From Bryobacterales bacterium (GTDB lineage Bacteria; Acidobacteriota; Terriglobia; Bryobacterales; Bryobacteraceae), in the NCBI GenBank assembly GCA_003164075.1, contig PLRZ01000138.1, positions 2,781 through 13,759 on the forward strand: a stretch of 10,979 nucleotides of DNA. The letters are read 5' to 3'. Positions within the stretch are counted from its first letter, which is position 1, and the number at the start of each line of letters is the position of its first letter. Position numbers and translations under genes: made by a program. Below are positions 6,893 to 10,979 of this stretch, one piece after another. Below the pieces are notes generated by a model. It was given only the letters and a program-made list of their open reading frames with translations, searched no databases and was not told the DNA's origin.

Positions 6893-7343
6893 CCACAGAG
6901 GCACAGAGGCACAGAGAAAACACGTAAAAAGGTCATTGAGTGACATTGCGGCGCCGCGCCGTCCTCGTGATTTTGAGGCCACAGAGGGGACAGAGAGCAC
7001 AGAGAAAACACGTAAAAAAGGTCATTGAGTGACATCGCGGCGCGGCGCCGTCCTCGTGATTTTGAGGCCACAGAGGGGACAGAGAGCACAGAGAAAACAC
7101 GTAAAAAGGTCATTGAGTGACATTGTGGCGCGGCGCCGTCCTCGTGATTTTGAGGCCACAGAGGGGACAGAGAGCGCAGAGAAAACCTTTCCGAGTGCGG
7201 GCGTGGTGTTCGGCGTACATCATTGTTCACCACAGGGCACAGAGACACAGAGGAAAACCGGGAATGTCGTCAAGTGACATTGTGGTGCGGCGCCGCCCTC
7301 GTGATTTTGAGGCCACAGAGGGGGCCGAGACCACAGAGAAAAC
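6893..7343. repeat. Tandem array of six CCACAG-led repeat units (about 74-89 bp) upstream of thrS
   Basis: Units begin with CCACAG at 6893, 6979, 7068, 7156, 7230 and 7313, so spacings are 86, 89, 88, 74 and 83 bp. Units 2 and 3 are nearly identical. The typical order is CCACAGAGGGGACAGAGAG, CACAGAGAAAACACGTAAAA, GGTCATTGAGTGACAT, a G+C-rich core containing the palindrome CGGCGCCG (units 1, 2, 3 and 5), then CCTCGTGATTTTGAGG, a 4-bp-stem hairpin that ends each full unit. Unit 4 keeps the start and then diverges; unit 5 is degenerate; unit 6 is only the start. The purine-rich 'cacagaggcacagag' theme recurs as dispersed repeats in many environmental bacterial genomes and gives spurious ORFs in several frames. 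The open frames here are repeat-derived and unlikely to be proteins. The array fills most of the 561-bp gap between two minus-strand genes, so any thrS promoter lies in it or in 6802-6892. Confidence 0.9.
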
Positions 7344-7362
7344 CCGCCGCCCTGCACCTGCC

Positions 7363-9234
7363 CTACTCGGAGATTACGATCTGGACGTGATTGCTCTCGT
7401 GGCCATCGGCGGCAAGGTAGAACTCCATGGCGCCATAGTTGGCGACCACCGGAAGCTGCACTTCCACCACATAGTAGCCCACGTAGCCCGGGGCCAGCGT
7501 GGCGCGATCCACCGGCACTTCGCTGCGGTCCAGATAGCTCTGTATTTTGGCGACTACCTCCGGCGGGTTGTCCCTGGGAGGCTCCACACCGGTTGGCCAA
7601 TCGGGCCGCACCTTACCCAGTCCGTTTACCAGCACCTGGAGGCGCTGCCCGGGGTGCGCCACATTACCCTCCAGCGGCATGCCGCTGTCGGCATCCAGGA
7701 TCATCGGTACACCGTCGCTTCCCACGAAAATGGCGGGTGAGACAGGCAGTACCTGCAAGTCGCGGGTCATTCTCCCGGAGGCGGTTTCGAGCGCCAGCGA
7801 GACCGTCGGTCCCACCGCTTCGAAGGGCACCTGGATCTGCGAGTTGCTCCAAAGCGGATATTGCAGCGTGCCGCCCGATACGGAATTCACTTTCTCGCCC
7901 AGGATGCTGACCAGCGAACCGGGAGATGCGGCACGCGTGCTGTAGTCGGCCGCATTCACCAGGCGTAAACCGGTGGCGCGGTGCGGAGCTGCGGCGCCGT
8001 ATACTCCGTAGCCCTCCAGCGCGGCATAAAGCTGGACCCCCGCCGGATCCAGCGCCACGTCTACGGCCTTCGCCGCCGGCAGGGTTTCGGAGAGGCCGGT
8101 CCACTGGAGATTGTCGGTCGAACCGCCGGTTTCCAGGTCGATACGAGTCCAATACACGCCCTTGTCGGTGGCCGCATAGACCGCGCCGGAGGTCCGATCG
8201 GCGGTGACCGAATAGGCTGCCCCAACCGGCAGCTTGGAATCCAGCGGATCCCAGGTGCTGCCGCCGTTGAAGGTGCGTAGGACGTGGGGCCCTTCTCCGC
8301 TCAGCGCCGCCAGGGCCACCTGCGGGTAGGCCGGGTCGACATACAACCGCTCTACCCGATGGCCGGGTACCGCCGCGTATGCATCGGTTCCCTGAAACGT
8401 CAACCCGCCGTCAACCGATCGCCAGATGCGGCCGTCGTCCGAACCGGCGTATACCGTGCGGCCGTCGCTCGACTCGGCAAAGGCCGAGATGCCGGCGGCC
8501 ACTTTGGTCGAGTAGTCGTGCTTCCTGCTGTCATCGGACTGGGGCATTATGGCCGGATAGGAGCGCCACAACCTGCTGCCCGGCGCCAGTTCCAGGGCGC
8601 CGAGGTTCTGGGTCAGAATTCGCGCCGGATGTCCGCCGCTGGGCGTGGCCACAATCCGTACCACCGAGAGGTTCGGCAACAGCAAATTCAGGCTGGCCCA
8701 GGTGAGCCCGCCGTCCATCGACCGCCATACGCCATTTTCGTTCGCCACCACCAACTGGCCGGGATCGCCGGGCGAAACAGCGACACTTTTTATACCGGCT
8801 CCAATCACCGAATCCGACTTATAACTGGTCAAGGTCTGCCAACTCCTGCCATCGTCGGAACGATACAGTTGGCGGCCTAACCCCCACAGTTCCTGCGAGT
8901 TTGCGCCGATGGCAACATACTCCGCCGCGGGCTCCGGTTTACGAGCCGGATTGCGAGGGATGAGGGCCGGAGGGTCGGGAGCGGCGGTTGCCGGTTCCCA
9001 GTTCTCAAAATCCTGCGTCTGAAACGTCTTGCCCGAGGCCGTCCGGGCATAGAGCGAACCATCCGCGCCATACCAGACACTTAGCATCGGCCCGGTAACC
9101 GGACCGGCCAGACGCGACTCCATGGCAGACGTTCCGATGTGACGCCAATCCGTCTGGGCGGAAGCGCCGAGGACGCCAGCTAGCGCCAGGACCACCCAGC
9201 GCGCCAGAACGTGTGCTGTTCCCTTATGACACAC
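7363..9234 (-). CDS. Exported Asp-box (BNR-like) propeller protein with Solibacter C-terminal domain (TIGR03437 type)
   Basis: The 623-aa protein begins with a signal peptide (VVLALAGVLGASAQ, cut near residue 27). Residues about 30-415 hold Asp-box motifs typical of sialidase/sortilin-like propellers: LYRSDDGRSW (123-132), VWRSMDGGLTW (169-179), IWRSVDGGLTF (270-280) and VLRTFNGGSTW (318-328), each following a strand such as VYAGSDDGR. Residues about 423-622 form the domain known from Solibacter: GLRLVNAADYSTRAASPGSLVSILG, then SNSQIQVPFEA, LPVSPAIF and a VLVNGLGKV segment. This domain is often at the C-terminus of secreted Solibacter proteins, and its role is unknown. The frame opens after a stop, and GTG at 9234 is the first usable start; no Shine-Dalgarno sequence is visible, but TAGAAT lies 11 nt upstream. 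No enzyme active site was seen, so binding or a structural surface role is likelier than sialidase activity. It is divergent from the FecR gene. Confidence 0.9.
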   Translation of the reverse strand: MCHKGTAHVLARWVVLALAGVLGASAQTDWRHIGTSAMESRLAGPVTGPMLSVWYGADGSLYARTASGKTFQTQDFENWEPATAAPDPPALIPRNPARKPEPAAEYVAIGANSQELWGLGRQLYRSDDGRSWQTLTSYKSDSVIGAGIKSVAVSPGDPGQLVVANENGVWRSMDGGLTWASLNLLLPNLSVVRIVATPSGGHPARILTQNLGALELAPGSRLWRSYPAIMPQSDDSRKHDYSTKVAAGISAFAESSDGRTVYAGSDDGRIWRSVDGGLTFQGTDAYAAVPGHRVERLYVDPAYPQVALAALSGEGPHVLRTFNGGSTWDPLDSKLPVGAAYSVTADRTSGAVYAATDKGVYWTRIDLETGGSTDNLQWTGLSETLPAAKAVDVALDPAGVQLYAALEGYGVYGAAAPHRATGLRLVNAADYSTRAASPGSLVSILGEKVNSVSGGTLQYPLWSNSQIQVPFEAVGPTVSLALETASGRMTRDLQVLPVSPAIFVGSDGVPMILDADSGMPLEGNVAHPGQRLQVLVNGLGKVRPDWPTGVEPPRDNPPEVVAKIQSYLDRSEVPVDRATLAPGYVGYYVVEVQLPVVANYGAMEFYLAADGHESNHVQIVISE

Positions 9235-9394
9235 AGTTGTGTACTATTCTAACCCATATCCCATCGGGCGGATATCAACAAACTGCTGAATTAACGTAGG
9301 TTGTCGTCTTGTCGCCAACGGCACGCTATTTGCCTTGCAAGTTTAGTGCTAGACTTGTGGAGTCATAGCTATCGGGCAGGAAAATCGGTCTTCC
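9235..9394. promoter_or_regulatory. Divergent promoter region between the propeller gene and the FecR gene
   Basis: This 160-bp spacer separates two genes reading outward and is less G+C-rich than its flanks. On the minus strand TAGAAT (9246-9251) lies 11 nt before the GTG start. On the plus strand TAGACT (9350-9355) is a candidate -10 for the FecR gene, without a clear -35. An inverted repeat ACACA-GT-TGTGT (9231-9242) overlaps the minus-strand start and could be an operator or chance. Confidence 0.4.
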
Positions 9395-10219
9395 ATGCCT
9401 GAAATTGGAGTTATGCTGAAGCCCTCTACGCTCGCGCGGACTGTCTCCATGCTGCTACTGGCGGCTGGCGCGGGTGTGCTGTGGACTCCTCTCCAGGCAC
9501 AGTCCAAGGAAGTCGCCACCGCCATAGAGGTGGAAGGACAGGTCTCGGTGCTGCGAGGCGGACAGGTCGCCCTGTTCCAAAATGGTACAGTCGGGGTCGG
9601 ACAAGTTATCGTCACCGGACCGGACGGCCACGCCGTGTTCCAGATCGGCGACGGCAGCACTTTTGAAGTTTTCCCTAATTCGCGCGTCACTTTCCGCGAC
9701 ACCTTTAATTTTCAGGACATGCTCCAGCTTGTTCTGGGCAAGATCCGGGCGCAGATTGAACACCGCAACGGCCCCAACCACAAGAGAGTTTCTACTCCCA
9801 CGGCGGTGATTTCGGTACGGGGAACGGTGTTCGACGTGTCCGTGGAAGATGAGGACGGCACCACCTTCGTGAGCGTAGAGGAGGGCCAGGTCGAGGTGCA
9901 GCACCGGCTGCAGCCAGGGCCCTCGAAGTTCCTGAACCCCAACGAATCGGTGCATGTCTACCCCAACCAGCCGCTGGCCAATGCGGGCGGCCCTTCCCCG
10001 GGGATCAAGTATATCTTTGACCGGATCAAGGGAGCGGTGGTCGACGTGGCTCTGAGCAGGCCAGGTGGCATAGGCTCACCGGGCGGAGTGGGCTTGCCGG
10101 GAGGCGGCGGTACGTCCGGCGGCGCCACCGGCCAGGGCGACGCGGGAAAGAACAAGAAGAACCCGCCCACTGGCGCGCCGCCCGGCGCTCCACCCGCGGT
10201 GCCTGGCGGCGGAAACTGA
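9395..10219 (+). CDS. Exported FecR-domain protein with Gly/Pro-rich tail
   Basis: This is a 274-aa exported protein. The signal peptide has a basic start (MLKPSTLAR), a hydrophobic stretch (SMLLLAAGAGVLW) and a likely cut near LQAQS (about residue 36). Residues about 43-190 form the FecR beta-domain: EVEGQVSVLRGG, a VGVGQVIVTGPDGHAVFQIGDGSTFEVFPNS segment, then the core STPTAVISVRGTVFDVSV (133-150) and VSVEEGQVEV. Residues 221-274 are a Gly/Pro-rich disordered tail with a Lys cluster (GKNKKN). Classical FecR is a membrane-bound anti-sigma regulator of iron uptake. This one lacks a cytoplasmic anti-sigma part and no sigma factor is adjacent, so it is more likely a free periplasmic or surface protein. 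A second ATG at 9413 (MLKPS) gives a more normal signal peptide, and neither start has a good Shine-Dalgarno site. The helical exported protein follows after 41 nt. Confidence 0.88.
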   Translation: MPEIGVMLKPSTLARTVSMLLLAAGAGVLWTPLQAQSKEVATAIEVEGQVSVLRGGQVALFQNGTVGVGQVIVTGPDGHAVFQIGDGSTFEVFPNSRVTFRDTFNFQDMLQLVLGKIRAQIEHRNGPNHKRVSTPTAVISVRGTVFDVSVEDEDGTTFVSVEEGQVEVQHRLQPGPSKFLNPNESVHVYPNQPLANAGGPSPGIKYIFDRIKGAVVDVALSRPGGIGSPGGVGLPGGGGTSGGATGQGDAGKNKKNPPTGAPPGAPPAVPGGGN

Positions 10220-10260
10220 CGGTTCGCCAACCTCGCGCGTGATAGATTGAAAGCAGTGCT

Positions 10261-10854
10261 ATGAGTCGCGCTCTGCGAGGATTGAGTTTGATCGCCTGCG
10301 CCGCGGTGTTTTCCGCCCACACGCAGCCTTCCGCCACGCCGCAGCAACCCGCCACGCCCCCACCGGCCGCCGGCCTGGAGAGCGATTGGGAAATGGCCGC
10401 GGTCCTGCAGGAAATGAGCACCCACGCCAACAGCCTGCTGCCGGTGCTGGACCGGGCCGACGCCAAATCCTGGATGGAAAAAGGCGCGCCGGAAACCTAC
10501 GCCAGGCAGTTACAGTTCTGCAAGGACCAGGTGCGCACGCTGGCCGATGATGTCAAGGCGCTGGCGCTCGACCCCGAGACGCTCCCGGCGGCGCTCACAG
10601 TGGTCTTCCGGGAGCAAGGTCTGGAGACCATGTTGGGTTCGGTGGCCGAGGCTATGCGCAAATACCAGAGCGCGGACGCCGCCCAGGAACTGATCGCCCT
10701 GACGGCCGAAGGCGGCGCCGCCCGCGACCGGCTCCAGCGGTACGTGGTGGAACTGGCGGCGGAGCGCGAAAAAGAGTACACCGTGATGGACCGGGAAGCG
10801 CAGCGCTGCCGCGGAATCCTGACGACGCCGGCAGTTCCGGCAAGGAAGAAATAA
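10261..10854 (+). CDS. Exported helical protein of unknown function (197 aa)
   Basis: The first 20 or so residues (MSRALRGLSLIACAAVFSAH) are a signal peptide, followed by a Pro/Ala/Gln-rich linker (22-38). The rest is predominantly helical and charged by eye: WEMAAVLQEMSTHANSLLPVLDRA (43-66), YARQLQFCKDQVRTLADDVKALA (80-102), LETMLGSVAEAMRKYQ (121-136) and a long helix AARDRLQRYVVELAAEREKEYTVMDREAQRCR (153-184). Two cysteines (C87 and C183) could form a disulfide. There is no catalytic motif and I do not recognise a family. ATG 10261 follows the FecR gene by 41 nt on the same strand and lacks a clear Shine-Dalgarno site. The stop is 4 nt before the next ATG. An envelope role together with the FecR protein is a guess from position only. 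Confidence 0.85.
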   Translation: MSRALRGLSLIACAAVFSAHTQPSATPQQPATPPPAAGLESDWEMAAVLQEMSTHANSLLPVLDRADAKSWMEKGAPETYARQLQFCKDQVRTLADDVKALALDPETLPAALTVVFREQGLETMLGSVAEAMRKYQSADAAQELIALTAEGGAARDRLQRYVVELAAEREKEYTVMDREAQRCRGILTTPAVPARKK

Positions 10855-10858
10855 ATCG

Positions 10859-10979
10859 ATGCCATTCTCATGCAGCATCTGCGGAGAAGAATCCACAAAG
10901 ATCTGCGCGCGATGTACCAAGGACACTTGCGACAATCACGTTTGCGAGAAGTGCCTGCGATGCAGCGATTGCTGCGAGT
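10859..10979 (+). CDS. Cys-rich small zinc-binding-like protein, partial at right edge
   Basis: An ATG at 10859, 4 nt after the previous stop, opens a frame that runs to the window edge (40 visible residues). It has ten cysteines and one histidine: pairs C5/C8, C16/C19, C24, H27, C29/C32, C35 and C38/C39. The pattern C-x2-C-x7-C-x2-C-x4-C-x2-H-x-C-x2-C resembles B-box or similar cross-braced zinc folds, so binding of two or more zinc ions is likely. There is no signal peptide, which points to the cytoplasm, unlike the two exported proteins upstream. AGGA lies 12 nt before the ATG, so coupling to the upstream gene may drive translation. The density of Cys in this frame and absence of stops make a real gene likely despite truncation. 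Function is unknown. Confidence 0.7.
   Translation, partial: MPFSCSICGEESTKICARCTKDTCDNHVCEKCLRCSDCCE

Noticed and set aside
6811..7248. Apparent 145-codon protein with repeats on the minus strand
   Set aside because: It is translated from the tandem DNA repeats; the same repeats give open frames in plus-strand frames too, which is the mark of repeat-derived spurious ORFs.
6893..7343. CRISPR array
   Set aside because: The whole 74-89-bp unit is repeated, without short repeats alternating with unique spacers, and no cas gene is near.
6802..7362. T-box or tRNA-like leader controlling thrS
   Set aside because: No T-box consensus, specifier loop or terminator/antiterminator pair was found; the spacer is explained by the repeats.
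7117..7740. Plus-strand frame of 207 codons running from the repeats into the propeller gene
   Set aside because: It is half repeat-derived and half antisense to the TIGR03437-type domain, with no independent support.

Overview
The window looks like chromosomal DNA of an Acidobacteriota bacterium from the Solibacter/Bryobacter lineage. The main reason is the 623-aa exported protein at 7363-9234. It ends in the 'NAADY...SPGSLVSILG' type of C-terminal domain that is expanded in Solibacter (TIGR03437 type). High G+C, several exported proteins and a FecR-domain protein fit the same assignment. No rRNA, tRNA, CRISPR array, transposase or integrase was recognised.

Left part (1-2259, all minus strand): a glycosidase-like exported protein cut by the left edge (1-1057), a small exported protein (1112-1492) and a cytoplasmic conserved protein with a Pro-rich tail (1555-2259). 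Middle (2487-4855): rsmI (16S rRNA C1402 ribose methyltransferase, plus strand) converges on a minus-strand set made of thrS (4867-6801), a RecF/AAA_21-type ATPase (3794-4855) and a DUF4276-family gene (3371-3790). ThrS and RsmI are housekeeping translation proteins. The ATPase/DUF4276 pair is an accessory two-gene module of the kind seen in ATPase + Toprim-like nuclease anti-phage systems. It sits 11 nt behind thrS and has visibly lower G+C than rsmI. Its second gene lacks the C-terminal third, and reading stops just where the conserved His-Glu-Phe-Glu block of the family is expected.

Right part: 6802-7362 is a gene-free spacer upstream of thrS filled by a tandem array of roughly 74-89-bp units. 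Beyond it lies the Asp-box propeller/TIGR03437 protein (minus). It is divergent from a plus-strand cluster of a FecR-domain exported protein (9395-10219), a helical exported protein of unknown function (10261-10854) and a very Cys-rich small protein running off the right edge (10859-10979).

The most notable items are the thrS-linked ATPase/DUF4276 module with its truncation and a hairpin at the truncation point, the tandem repeat array, and -10-like hexamers placed so close to start codons that leaderless transcripts are possible. No wholly new system can be claimed from the sequence alone. Family assignments come from recognising motifs by eye, without a database search.
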